Positions 28,752-37,279 of a stretch of DNA of 64,000 nucleotides are shown piece after piece. The stretch spans positions 1 to 64,000 of the forward strand of contig JAFLDQ010000002.1 of assembly GCA_017302355.1 (NCBI GenBank). The letters run 5' to 3'. The stretch's first letter is position 1, and each line of letters begins with the position of its first letter. Origin of the DNA: Dechloromonas sp. Lineage in GTDB: Bacteria > Pseudomonadota > Gammaproteobacteria > Burkholderiales > Rhodocyclaceae. Both the position numbers and the translations under genes were made by a program. The notes below the pieces were generated by a model. It did no database searches. It was given only the letters and a program-made list of their open reading frames with translations, and had not been told where the DNA came from.

Positions 28752-29939
28752 TTACATCTTGCAGCCGCGGGCAGGGTCGGCCAGCGCCTTGATCGGCGTG
28801 CTCACCAACTTGTTCTGAGTGCCTTCGGCCTGACGCAGATAGATGTCCTGCACGGGGTTATGCGCCTTCGACAAGGTGAAGGCGCCGCGCGGGCTGTCGA
28901 TCTTCGCGCTTTCCATCGCCTTGATGATCACGTCCTGCTTCGTTGCATCACCACCCGCAGCAGCCAAACCAGCCTGGTACAACTGCGCCGCGTCGTAACC
29001 CTGAACTGCATACACATCGGGCTGCAGCTTGTAAGTTTTAGCGTAGTTCAGTCGGAAAGCCCCGTCCTTCTTGTTGTCCAGGCCATCGGCGTAATGCAGC
29101 GTGGTCAGCAGCCCCTTGCCCGCGTCGCCCATCGCTTCGAGCGTGCCATCAGTCAGGAAGCCTGTCGCATAGAGGGGAATGGAAGACTTCAGGCCGGCAG
29201 CTGCATAGTCCTTGACGAACTTGGCTGCACCTGCACCCGCGAAGAAGACGAAAACGGCATCTGGCTTGAGCGCTGCGATCTCGGTCAGGAAGGGCTGGAA
29301 CTCGACGTTGGGGAACGGCAGGGTCATGTCCTTCACCACCTTGCCGCCCGCCTGCTCGAACGCTTCCTTGAAGCCCTCGATGGACTGCTGGCCTGCTGCA
29401 TACTTCCAGGTCAGCGTCACGACCTTCTTGTGCCCCTTCTCCGCAGCCACCTTGCCCATCGCATAGGCTGGCTGCCAGTTCGTAAACGAAGTACGGAACA
29501 GGGTGGGCGCGCAAAGCGGACCGGTCAGTTCGTCCGCGCCGGCATTGGGCACGATCATCAGCGTCTTGTTGTCGCGCGCCACCTTGGCCATGGCAAGCGC
29601 CACTCCGGAGTGCACCGTGCCCACCAGCACGTCGACCTTGTCGCGCTTGATCAGCTTGTTCGCATTCTCGGTGGCCTTTGCCGGATCGGACTCGTCATCG
29701 ACCGTGTAGTACTCGACCTCACGACCACCAAGTTTTCCGCCGTTTTCGGCGACGTACTGTTTGAAACCGTTGGAAATTGCGGAGCCCAGGGCGGCGAAGG
29801 TTCCGGTGGCCGGAAGCATCAGACCAACCTTGATCTTTTCGTCGGCGGCGTGCCCCGACGACATGCCGATGATGCCCAGGGACAGGATTCCGGCAGCAAC
29901 GAGCGCGCGCGACACGCCCGAACGGGAAGAATGCAGCAT
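28752..29939 (-). CDS. Branched-chain amino-acid-type ABC transporter substrate-binding protein
   Basis: A 395-residue periplasmic protein with a signal peptide (VSRALVAAGILSLGIIGMSSGHAA) and a Leu/Ile/Val-binding fold. It shows KVGLMLPATGTFAALGSAISNG, then TVDDESDPAKATENANKLI and VDVLVGTVHSGVA. No cognate permease or ATPase genes lie beside it. It follows antA-antB by 89 bases on the same strand, so an aromatic ligand such as anthranilate or benzoate is plausible. That is inference: related binding proteins of this family take up aromatic acids in soil bacteria. GGAGA precedes ATG 29939. Confidence 0.88.
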   Translation of the reverse strand: MLHSSRSGVSRALVAAGILSLGIIGMSSGHAADEKIKVGLMLPATGTFAALGSAISNGFKQYVAENGGKLGGREVEYYTVDDESDPAKATENANKLIKRDKVDVLVGTVHSGVALAMAKVARDNKTLMIVPNAGADELTGPLCAPTLFRTSFTNWQPAYAMGKVAAEKGHKKVVTLTWKYAAGQQSIEGFKEAFEQAGGKVVKDMTLPFPNVEFQPFLTEIAALKPDAVFVFFAGAGAAKFVKDYAAAGLKSSIPLYATGFLTDGTLEAMGDAGKGLLTTLHYADGLDNKKDGAFRLNYAKTYKLQPDVYAVQGYDAAQLYQAGLAAAGGDATKQDVIIKAMESAKIDSPRGAFTLSKAHNPVQDIYLRQAEGTQNKLVSTPIKALADPARGCKM

Positions 29940-30028
29940 GTTTTCGTCTCCAGTTATTTGACCTCTGCCGCCACTGCAGGCCGGCAGAGGATTATTTTCA
30001 GTTTGTACAGCGGGACGGAAGATAGCTG

Positions 30029-30529
30029 TCAAAGGTGATAGAAGTCCAGCACCGCGTTGATCGTGTCGTTTAGAAGCACCACGTGTTTGCGCTTGATGCG
30101 GAAGCTCTCGCCTTCCGGCCGCAACTGATAGGTCGCATGGCCGAAGAAATGGCCCGCAGTCGCAAAGCGATAGTGGTGCGTCGACCAATTCACACGGACC
30201 TCGAGGTCGCCCCTGGCGCCCCCGGGTAACTCGGCGATGCGCACGTTGGTGATCTGATGCAGCGTACGCGGCATGGGCGTCGAAGCGGCGGATTTTCCGG
30301 TGCGAATGCGGTACACGCGGTCCTCGAGCCCCGATCGATTCGCGTAGTAGATCAGCGACATACTGCGCCTTGGGTCCGTCGTGTAGGCATGCTCCGACTC
30401 CCACTGCGGAACGTGGAACTCGCTTTCCGGATCGAACATCTCGAGGTACTCGTCCCAGGCCTGCTTGTCGCACAGTTCGGCGTTGCGATAGAGGAACTGT
30501 TCGACGGCGTGTTGAAGGGTCGGGTTCAT
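30029..30529 (-). CDS. antB: Aromatic ring-hydroxylating dioxygenase beta subunit (anthranilate/benzoate type)
   Basis: A 166-residue small subunit with the NTF2-like fold. It begins MNPTLQHAVEQFLYRNAELC and contains WDEYLEMFDPESEFHVP and the C-terminal VVLLNDTINAVLDFYHL, features of AntB/BenB. It is structural in the alpha3beta3 enzyme. AAGGAG precedes ATG 30529, four bases after the antA stop, so the subunits are coupled. Confidence 0.85.
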   Translation of the reverse strand: MNPTLQHAVEQFLYRNAELCDKQAWDEYLEMFDPESEFHVPQWESEHAYTTDPRRSMSLIYYANRSGLEDRVYRIRTGKSAASTPMPRTLHQITNVRIAELPGGARGDLEVRVNWSTHHYRFATAGHFFGHATYQLRPEGESFRIKRKHVVLLNDTINAVLDFYHL

Positions 30530-30533
30530 CTGA

Positions 30534-31922
30534 TTACTCCTTGTTTGCCGTCTGCAGCTTCTTGTCGATGCCCTTGAGCAGGAACTGCTGCCAGGCGCCA
30601 TGCTGATTCACATACAAGCCTTCCTGGGTGAACTCGGAGCCGGTCAGCACCGGCCGGATCCCGATCGCCCTGCTGTTGGCCGATTCGCCCTCGATCCACT
30701 TGTCGTGGCCGCGCGAGATGTCACTCCAGCGCTCGAGGCGAGCCTCGAAACCGCGCTGCGCTTCACGGAATTCCACCAGATCGTCCGGCGTGCCCATGCC
30801 CGACACGTTGAAGAAGTCCTCGAACTGGCGGATGCGGCTTTCGCGATCCTTATCCGACTCACCCTTTACGCCGATGCAGTAGCTGTGGATTTCCGTCTTG
30901 TTCCAGGCGATCGGCCGGATCACACGCAGCTGCGAGCTGATCTGGTCCATGAAGAACAGGCTCGGGTAGATGTTGAGGTTGCGCAGGCGATGCATCATCC
31001 ACTCCGCCTTGGCCTGGCCGTATTCCTCGACCAGCCGAGGCATGATGTTCGCATAGCCCGGACGCACGCTCGGATTCGGCATATCGCTGAACAACAGGCT
31101 GTGGCCGTTGCGGAACGAGAAGAAACCGTCGTCGGTCTCCGCATCGCCGGCGCCGAGCTTGCTGTAGTCGAGCGTTGTCTCTACCTTGCCGCCCTTCTCC
31201 GCATTCACTTCGTGGCGATGCTTGACGGTCGCCACGTAGTTGAAGTGCACGGTGCTGACGTGGTACCCGTCCAGTCCATTCTCGCACTGCAGCTTCCAGT
31301 TGCCGTCGAACGTGTATTGCGAACGGCCCGGCAGCACCTCGAGCTCGCCGGTGGGCGATTGCGCAACCATCATGTCAAAGAACACCCTGGCATCACCGAG
31401 AAACTCCTCCAGCGTGTCAGTGCCGTCCACATCGAGACTGATGAAGACGAAGCCCTTGTAGCTTTCGATGCGGGCCTTCTTCAGGCTGTGCTTGTCCAGA
31501 TCGAAATCCGCGGCGTACTCGGAGGGGGCCTTGACCTTCACCAGCCGGCCATCGGTCTTGTAGGTCCATGCGTGGAACGGACAGGCGAAGGCCGCTGCCT
31601 TGCCCTTGCAGACACGAGTGAGCGTCGCGCCGCGGTGCTGGCAGGCGTTGACCAACGCATTGAGCTTGCCACCTGCGTCGCGCGTAATGATCATCGGCTG
31701 GCGGCCGGCCCGCATCGTCACGAAATCGTTCGGGTTGGGAATCTCGCTCTCATGGCAGGCGTAAATCCAGTTCTTCTCGAAGATCATCTCCATCTCGAGA
31801 TCGAACAGTTCGGGCTCGGTAAACATGTCGCGAGCAATGCGATAGACCCCGTCCGCAGGCCGGAAGTCCAGGCAACCTTTGACGAAATCTTGCCATTCGG
31901 CGTAGGTGCGTTCGGTATTCAT
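30534..31922 (-). CDS. antA: Aromatic ring-hydroxylating dioxygenase alpha subunit (anthranilate 1,2-dioxygenase-like)
   Basis: A 462-residue catalytic subunit. The Rieske centre is CQHRG...CPFHAW. The mononuclear iron ligands are in NGLDGYHVSTVHFNY with a later Asp. LDFRPADGVYRIARDMFTEPELFDLEME and the long middle segment resemble AntA, which turns anthranilate into catechol, more than BenA. The divergent AraC gene has AntR-like architecture, which supports that reading. No antC-type reductase gene is present in the window. Start ATG 31922 follows GAGGG. Substrate choice between anthranilate and benzoate is not proven. Confidence 0.85.
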   Translation of the reverse strand: MNTERTYAEWQDFVKGCLDFRPADGVYRIARDMFTEPELFDLEMEMIFEKNWIYACHESEIPNPNDFVTMRAGRQPMIITRDAGGKLNALVNACQHRGATLTRVCKGKAAAFACPFHAWTYKTDGRLVKVKAPSEYAADFDLDKHSLKKARIESYKGFVFISLDVDGTDTLEEFLGDARVFFDMMVAQSPTGELEVLPGRSQYTFDGNWKLQCENGLDGYHVSTVHFNYVATVKHRHEVNAEKGGKVETTLDYSKLGAGDAETDDGFFSFRNGHSLLFSDMPNPSVRPGYANIMPRLVEEYGQAKAEWMMHRLRNLNIYPSLFFMDQISSQLRVIRPIAWNKTEIHSYCIGVKGESDKDRESRIRQFEDFFNVSGMGTPDDLVEFREAQRGFEARLERWSDISRGHDKWIEGESANSRAIGIRPVLTGSEFTQEGLYVNQHGAWQQFLLKGIDKKLQTANKE

Positions 31923-31982
31923 GGTGTCCCTCATGTCAGGTTTGCGACGGAACCCATTGGACACCGGGGCCGGTCGACGCAC

Positions 31983-32019
31983 TATCCGAAGAGTTCAGGA
32001 TTGCTGTCCACTTCGTCGG
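31983..32019 (-). promoter_or_regulatory. Candidate XylS/AntR-type direct repeat upstream of antA
   Basis: On the minus strand, CCGA-CGAAGT-GGACA and TGAA-CTCTTC-GGATA repeat with a 22-base period. This resembles the TGCA-N6-GGNTA half-sites of XylS/BenR regulators. It lies about 60-95 bases before the antA ATG, with mismatches in both halves. Confidence 0.3.
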
Positions 32020-32041
32020 AAACCGGACAGGCATCACCGCG

Positions 32042-32078
32042 ATGCGGTCAGAGGATTGCGCTGCTCGCGCAAAAGGCT
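32042..32078 (+). promoter_or_regulatory. Candidate XylS/AntR-type direct repeat facing the AraC gene
   Basis: TGCG-GTCAGA-GGATT and TCGC-GCAAAA-GGCTA lie 22 bases apart on the plus strand. Autoregulation is possible; the match is imperfect. Confidence 0.28.
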
Positions 32079-32160
32079 ATCCTTGATGCTGAAGTGAGCG
32101 TCAGACTCATTCTTGGTCCGCATTAGCCGCGGCCCGGAGCAACACTGGACAAGCGCCCCG

Positions 32161-33189
32161 ATGCCGAGACACATCGCTCCCCCTGCACACGAGTCGGCAG
32201 ACACGCCGGACATCCACGTCGTTCGCCGCGACGCCGACGGTGCCCGATCGTGGATGTCGGCCATCTGCGGCCCGCACTGGCTAAAGGTTGGCGCACCTGC
32301 CCGGCTGCAGTTCCAGCACTCGGGCAACGTGCTGAAATCAATGTCGACCACAATGGGTTACGTCGAATACGGCACCGACGTCACGGTTGGCATCGATACC
32401 GAGACGCCACTGAACTGCTACAGCGTCAGCCTGCCGGTGACGGGCCAGCAAGAGCTTGCAGCGCGAGGCACGTTGCTCACATCGGACCGCGACACCGGCG
32501 TCATCGTCTCGCCCGACGCCAGACAGGAACTCACAATCGCCGGCAATTGCCGCAAGATGCTGGTGGCCATCCCCAGGCTGGCGATGCGCCAGGTTCTCGA
32601 GGAACTTCTGCAGCGCCCGGCCGAGAAACCGATCGAGTTCGAGCCTGGCATGGACGCTGCCAACGGTCGCCAGGCCTCGTGGTGGCGCATGGTGCGCCAC
32701 ATGATCGCCGAGATGGAGAGCTCTTCAGCCGACCTCTATGGCAACACCTATTTCTCGGCCGATCTCGAGAAAGCGCTGATAAAGGGCCTGGTTCTCACCC
32801 AACCAAGCAACTACTCAGTGGAGCTCGCACAGGCACTGGAAACAAAGCAGCCGCATTATCTTCTTCGCGCGCGTGACTTCATCCATGCCAACGCCAGAAC
32901 GGATATCGCCCTTGAGGATATCGAGGCGGTAGCCGGCGTCCCTCGCTACAAGCTGTTCGAGGGTTTCAGGCAGCATTTCGGTCTATCCCCTATGGCGTAT
33001 CTGAAAAAGTTCCGACTTGAACAGGTGCGCCGCTCCCTGCTGTCCGACGGTGGCCACGGGAACGTGTCTTCAATCGCGATGGATTGGGGCTTCAATCACC
33101 TCGGCCGCTTCTCAGCCGAGTACCGCCGACTGTTCGACGAATCTCCTTCCCAGACGCTGAGCAGACATCTGGCGAAGAACAGACCCTGA
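32161..33189 (+). CDS. AraC-family regulator, AntR/BenR-like
   Basis: A 342-residue regulator. The N-terminal half is the AraC-binding-like ligand domain (FQHSGNVLKSMSTTMGYVEYG, then YSVSLPVTGQQEL). The C-terminal half holds two helix-turn-helix motifs (ALEDIEAVAGVPRYKLFEGFRQHFG and SSIAMDWGFNHLGRFSAEYR). It is divergent from antAB and probably activates them. An upstream in-frame TTG (32113) could lengthen it; ATG 32161 is preferred, though no strong ribosome site is seen. Confidence 0.85.
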   Translation: MPRHIAPPAHESADTPDIHVVRRDADGARSWMSAICGPHWLKVGAPARLQFQHSGNVLKSMSTTMGYVEYGTDVTVGIDTETPLNCYSVSLPVTGQQELAARGTLLTSDRDTGVIVSPDARQELTIAGNCRKMLVAIPRLAMRQVLEELLQRPAEKPIEFEPGMDAANGRQASWWRMVRHMIAEMESSSADLYGNTYFSADLEKALIKGLVLTQPSNYSVELAQALETKQPHYLLRARDFIHANARTDIALEDIEAVAGVPRYKLFEGFRQHFGLSPMAYLKKFRLEQVRRSLLSDGGHGNVSSIAMDWGFNHLGRFSAEYRRLFDESPSQTLSRHLAKNRP

Positions 33190-33332
33190 TACGCATCCTC
33201 ATTGCGCGTTCTGGCACACATCTGCACCCTGGCGTCGACCAACCCGAACACCCCGATGAGGTTCAAGCGGCGCTCCCGCGCGCGGATTATCCCTGGGAAA
33301 TTCAGGCGGCACCGGCCGTGATTCATGGCAAC

Positions 33333-33370
33333 GGTGGCGCTGATCGCCGCCTTGCCCGATCAGCGCCACC
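33333..33370. terminator. Hairpin between convergent AraC and NYN genes
   Basis: GGTGGCGCTGATCG pairs with CGATCAGCGCCACC around a ten-base loop. No T tract follows on either strand. The placement fits a shared terminator. Confidence 0.5.
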
Positions 33371-33402
33371 GCGGAAGCAGAAGAACGCCGTTAGTGGCGA
33401 TC

Positions 33403-34758
33403 TCAAGCCGCGTCGGGAGGGAGCTCCTGCTTGCGGGGACGTCGACTGCGGCTCGATGGCTTGCGCGACTTCTTCGCCGGAGCCTCGTCGGCTGCCGGGA
33501 CCGCCTCTGCCTCACGAGTGCCGACGTCGAGCGGTTGCGCCTCGGTGACTTCCGACACCATCGGCGCCGCTGCGGTTTTGTCCTGATCCGGCGCAGCTGT
33601 GGAAACCTCCTTCGAGGACTTGCGCGTACGCTTGCGGGACGGACTCCGTGCAGCCCCAGCCCTTGCCTGCACGTCCGCATCCTCGACCGGCCCCGCCTCG
33701 CCCGCGAGCACGGCTTCAGGTTCGGACGCGGCTGGTTGAACAGCTTGGGCTCCAGCAGCTTGGGCACTGGATTCCGTGTGGCGGCGTCTTCGCGACTTTC
33801 TCACTTCGGGCGCCGCCTCCTCGACCACTGCTTGAGTCGCAACGGGCTCGATCGGGGCCTCAGCGGCGGACACGTCCACCGGCACCTCTACGCTATCGGA
33901 CGCCGGGCGAGCCCCGAGCGCATCACCTCGCGCAAGTTCGGCTGCTCCCCGATAAACAAAGGTGCGTGCCTTCTCGTCGCGGGCAAAATCCAGCAGACCG
34001 CGCGTGCGGGCCTCCTCCAGCAGATTGCCAAAGGCGCGGAAGCCGTAATAAGACTCGCTGAAGTCCGGCTTGCGCCGCTTCATCGCTTCCTTCAGCACCG
34101 ACGCCCAGATCTTCCCGGTGTCGCCACGCTCGGCATAAAGCGCATCGAACGTCTGCACGGCAAACTCGATCGCCTTCATCTTGCGCGTCTCGAGTTCCTC
34201 GCGCCGCCGCTTCTCCTCCTCGGGCGAACGCCTCGCCGCAGCCTGAGCCTCTCGCGTCTCCTTTTTCGCAGCGCGCTGACTCTCGCGCACGAGGTCATCG
34301 TAGAAGATGAACTCGTCGCAATTGGCGATCAACAGATCGGACGTCGACTGCTTGACGCCAACCCCGATGACCTGCTTCGCGTTCTCGCGCAGCTTCGAGA
34401 CGAGCGGCGAGAAGTCCGAATCGCCGCTGATGATGACGAAGGTGTCGACGTGCGACTTGGTGTAGCACAGGTCGAGCGCATCCACCACGAGACGGATGTC
34501 AGCCGAATTCTTGCCGGACTGCCGCACGTGCGGAATCTCGATCAGCTCGAAATTGGCTTCATGCATCGAAGCCTTGAAGCTCTTGTAGCGATCCCAGTCG
34601 CAATACGCCTTCTTGACCACGATGCTGCCCTTGAGCAGCAGGCGCTCAAGCACGCGCTTGATGTCGAACTTTTCGTAATTCGCATCACGCACGCCGAGCG
34701 CGACGTTCTCGAAGTCGCAAAACAACGCCATGCTGACACTGTCTGACGATGCAGCCAT
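33403..34758 (-). CDS. NYN-domain ribonuclease-like protein with LOTUS domain and basic tail
   Basis: A 451-residue protein. The N-terminal NYN (PIN-like) domain, about 8-160, shows ALFCDFENVALG, SADIRLVVDALDLCY and VIISGDSDFSPLVSKL, with the acidic residues expected for a metal-dependent nuclease. A charged coiled segment (RRSPEEEKRRREELETRK) leads to an OST-HTH/LOTUS domain at about 210-290 (FSESYYGFRAFGNLLEEARTRGLL), a known RNA-binding fold. The last 150 residues are low-complexity Ala/Glu/Pro with basic clusters (RKSRRRRH, SRKRTRKSSK, KKSRKPSSRSRRPRK). GGAGAG precedes ATG 34758. The target RNA is unknown. Confidence 0.85.
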   Translation of the reverse strand: MAASSDSVSMALFCDFENVALGVRDANYEKFDIKRVLERLLLKGSIVVKKAYCDWDRYKSFKASMHEANFELIEIPHVRQSGKNSADIRLVVDALDLCYTKSHVDTFVIISGDSDFSPLVSKLRENAKQVIGVGVKQSTSDLLIANCDEFIFYDDLVRESQRAAKKETREAQAAARRSPEEEKRRREELETRKMKAIEFAVQTFDALYAERGDTGKIWASVLKEAMKRRKPDFSESYYGFRAFGNLLEEARTRGLLDFARDEKARTFVYRGAAELARGDALGARPASDSVEVPVDVSAAEAPIEPVATQAVVEEAAPEVRKSRRRRHTESSAQAAGAQAVQPAASEPEAVLAGEAGPVEDADVQARAGAARSPSRKRTRKSSKEVSTAAPDQDKTAAAPMVSEVTEAQPLDVGTREAEAVPAADEAPAKKSRKPSSRSRRPRKQELPPDAA

Positions 34759-34835
34759 GTTGCTCTCCGGTCATTCCGCGTCTGCCCGATGCAGCGCGGA
34801 GATGGGTTCAGTCGGGGTTCAATCCTGCTCGGGTT

Positions 34836-36206
34836 TCATTCCAGATCGCGCAGGCGTTCCAGCGCCTCTTCGACCCGCTCGACCGCGATCACCCTCATCC
34901 CGTCCGGCCCCTGCTTGGGTGCATTGGCCTTCGGAACGATGGCGACGTCGAAGCCGAGCTTCGCTGCTTCCTTCAAACGGTCCTGTCCGCGGGGCGCCGG
35001 CCGGATCTCGCCGGCCAGTCCCACCTCGCCGAACACTGCCAGCCCACGACGCAGGGGACGGCTACGCAGCGACGAGACGATGGCAAACAGGATCGCCAGA
35101 TCCGCCGCGGGCTCGGCGATCTTCACGCCGCCGACCGCGTTGACAAAGACGTCCTGGTCGAAGCAGGCAATTCCTGCATGGCGGTGCAGCACGGCAAGCA
35201 GCATCGCGAGCCGGGTCTGCTCCAGGCCCACCGACAGGCGCCGCGGATTGGGGCTGTGCGCGGCGTCGACCAGCGCCTGGATCTCGACCAGCAGCGGCCG
35301 GGTGCCCTCCTGCGTGACGAGCACGCAACTGCCTGGCACCTGCTGGCCGTGCTGCGACAGGAAGATGGCCGACGGATTGGAGACACCACGCAAACCGCGC
35401 TCGGTCATGGCGAACACGCCAAGTTCGTTCACCGCACCAAAGCGGTTCTTGAACGCGCGGATCAAGCGGAAGCTCGAATGCGTGTCGCCCTCGAAATAGA
35501 GCACGGTGTCGACGATGTGCTCAAGCACCCTGGGGCCGGCGAGCGTGCCGTCCTTCGTCACATGACCAACGAGGATCAGGCTCGTGCCGCTCTGCTTGGC
35601 AAAGCGGGTAAGCTGCGCCGCGCACTCACGCACCTGCGCGACCGAACCCGGAGCCGACTGCAAGGTCTCGGAGTAAACCGTCTGGATTGAATCGATCACC
35701 GCGACCCGAGGCCGGCTGTCGCGCAGCGCGGCGAGGATGCGCTCGAGGTTGATCTCTGCCAGCATCTGCAGCGGTGACGCCGGAAGCTGAAGACGCTGAG
35801 CACGCAAGGCCACCTGCTCCCCCGACTCCTCTCCGCTGACATAAACAGCGCTTTGAGTGCACGCAAGATGCGACAGCGCCTGCAGCAACAGGGTGGACTT
35901 GCCGATCCCGGGATCTCCGCCGATCAGGACCACGCCCCCGCTCACCAGTCCGCCACCGAGCACGCGGTCGAATTCGTCCATCCCGGTCGGCTGCCGGGGC
36001 TCCTCGCGCGGCTGAAGTGACGACAGCGGCTGCAGCCGCGCGGTCTGGCCGGCCAGTGCGGCAAAGCGCCCGCCCCCTGCGGCGGCCTGTTCGACGACGC
36101 CCTCCACAAGCGTGTTCCAGGCATTGCACTGGGGGCACTGCCCCTGCCAGCGAAGCTGCTGCGCGCCACACTCGGTGCAAATGTAGGCCGTCCGGCTCTT
36201 CGCCAT
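34836..36206 (-). CDS. radA: DNA repair protein RadA
   Basis: A 456-residue RadA. The C4 zinc motif is CTECGAQQLRWQGQCPQC, Walker A is GGDPGIGKSTLLLQA, and the RadA-specific KNRFG motif reads KNRFGAVNELGVF. The C-terminus is Lon-like (FVNAVGGVKIAEPAADLA). It is a RecA-like helicase that aids branch migration in recombination. Its ATG overlaps the stop of the LysR gene as TGATG, so the two are translationally coupled. Confidence 0.95.
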   Translation of the reverse strand: MAKSRTAYICTECGAQQLRWQGQCPQCNAWNTLVEGVVEQAAAGGGRFAALAGQTARLQPLSSLQPREEPRQPTGMDEFDRVLGGGLVSGGVVLIGGDPGIGKSTLLLQALSHLACTQSAVYVSGEESGEQVALRAQRLQLPASPLQMLAEINLERILAALRDSRPRVAVIDSIQTVYSETLQSAPGSVAQVRECAAQLTRFAKQSGTSLILVGHVTKDGTLAGPRVLEHIVDTVLYFEGDTHSSFRLIRAFKNRFGAVNELGVFAMTERGLRGVSNPSAIFLSQHGQQVPGSCVLVTQEGTRPLLVEIQALVDAAHSPNPRRLSVGLEQTRLAMLLAVLHRHAGIACFDQDVFVNAVGGVKIAEPAADLAILFAIVSSLRSRPLRRGLAVFGEVGLAGEIRPAPRGQDRLKEAAKLGFDVAIVPKANAPKQGPDGMRVIAVERVEEALERLRDLE

Positions 36207-37126
36207 CAGGTGGCCTTTTCACCCTCGGCCGCCATCCTTGCCAGCTGTTCGCAGGCGTAGTCGGCGAAGGTGTTGATCAGCCGTGAGCGGAACTTGTCGC
36301 GCGGCACGATCACCTCCAGCGGCGTGTAGAGCGCAGGCTCCAGCGAGATGCCGACCAACCGTCCCTCGCGGATGTCGCGCAGCACCGCGGTGCGCGAGGC
36401 AATCGCAAAACCCATGCCTTGCGCGGCGAGATGTTTCACCGTCGCCAGGCTGCCTAGCTCCGCGCAGATCGGCAACTCGCTCAGCTGAATGCCGGCGGCA
36501 GCGAAGAATTCCTCTGCGATCTCGCGAATGGCATTGCCGCTGTCGCGGTTGATGAACGGGTGTCCGAGCAGATCGGCCGCCTTGAGTCGGGTCCGTCCTG
36601 CGAGTGGGTACGTCGGATCGCAGATCACCAGCAGTTCGTCGCGCGCCGCGCTGCGCCGCTCGATGGAACTCTGGTCGCTGACGATCTCGATCAGGCCGAT
36701 GTCGAGATCGCGCGCGGCGACACGATCCACGGTCAACTGCGAATTTCCCACCACGACGCGCGGCACGACCCGCGGATAGCGGCGCTTGAAGCCCTCCAGC
36801 AATTGCGGCAGCCAGTAGGCGGCAATCGTCGTGCTCGTGCCGATGTTGAGCGTGCCGGCAAGTTCGTCCGTCAGTTCGGACACGCGCGACTCGAGCTCCT
36901 CTGACAAACCGAGGATCCGCTCAGCATAGGCAAGCACGAGCTCGCCGGCCGGCGTGAGGCTGATCTTGCCATGCCCACGATCAAGCAGCCGGGTATCGAA
37001 GTGCTCTTCCAGCTGCTTGATCTGAAATGTGACCGCCGGCTGGGTCATGAACAGGTGCTCGGCCGCGCGCGTGAACGAACCGTGCTTGGCTACCGCGTGA
37101 AAAACCTGAAGTCTGCGATCCGCCAT
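36206..37126 (-). CDS. LysR-family transcriptional regulator
   Basis: A 306-residue LTTR. The helix-turn-helix is LQVFHAVAKHGSFTRAAEHLFMTQPAVTFQIKQLE, and the effector domain begins LNIGTSTTIAAYWLP. The effector part resembles the CysB/CbbR/YeiE group. It lies divergent from lplT and overlaps radA. A target cannot be assigned; in divergent LysR pairs the neighbouring gene is often the target, here lplT. Confidence 0.88.
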   Translation of the reverse strand: MADRRLQVFHAVAKHGSFTRAAEHLFMTQPAVTFQIKQLEEHFDTRLLDRGHGKISLTPAGELVLAYAERILGLSEELESRVSELTDELAGTLNIGTSTTIAAYWLPQLLEGFKRRYPRVVPRVVVGNSQLTVDRVAARDLDIGLIEIVSDQSSIERRSAARDELLVICDPTYPLAGRTRLKAADLLGHPFINRDSGNAIREIAEEFFAAAGIQLSELPICAELGSLATVKHLAAQGMGFAIASRTAVLRDIREGRLVGISLEPALYTPLEVIVPRDKFRSRLINTFADYACEQLARMAAEGEKAT

Positions 37127-37279
37127 GATCCGAATAAGTGTGTTTTATAAGCGGGATTAGATCACAAAACCTGCTCGATCTCATGTCCATCCAACTTGGC
37201 CCGCGCTGGCGTGCCAGCACACGTGACGCAGGTTCATGTTATAAACCGCGATCACGACATTGCGACACTTGCCTACACG

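Noticed and set aside
33211..33225. A sigma-54-like TGGCACACATCTGC on the plus strand
   Set aside because: The -24/-12 spacing is one base short and it faces a convergent gene end.
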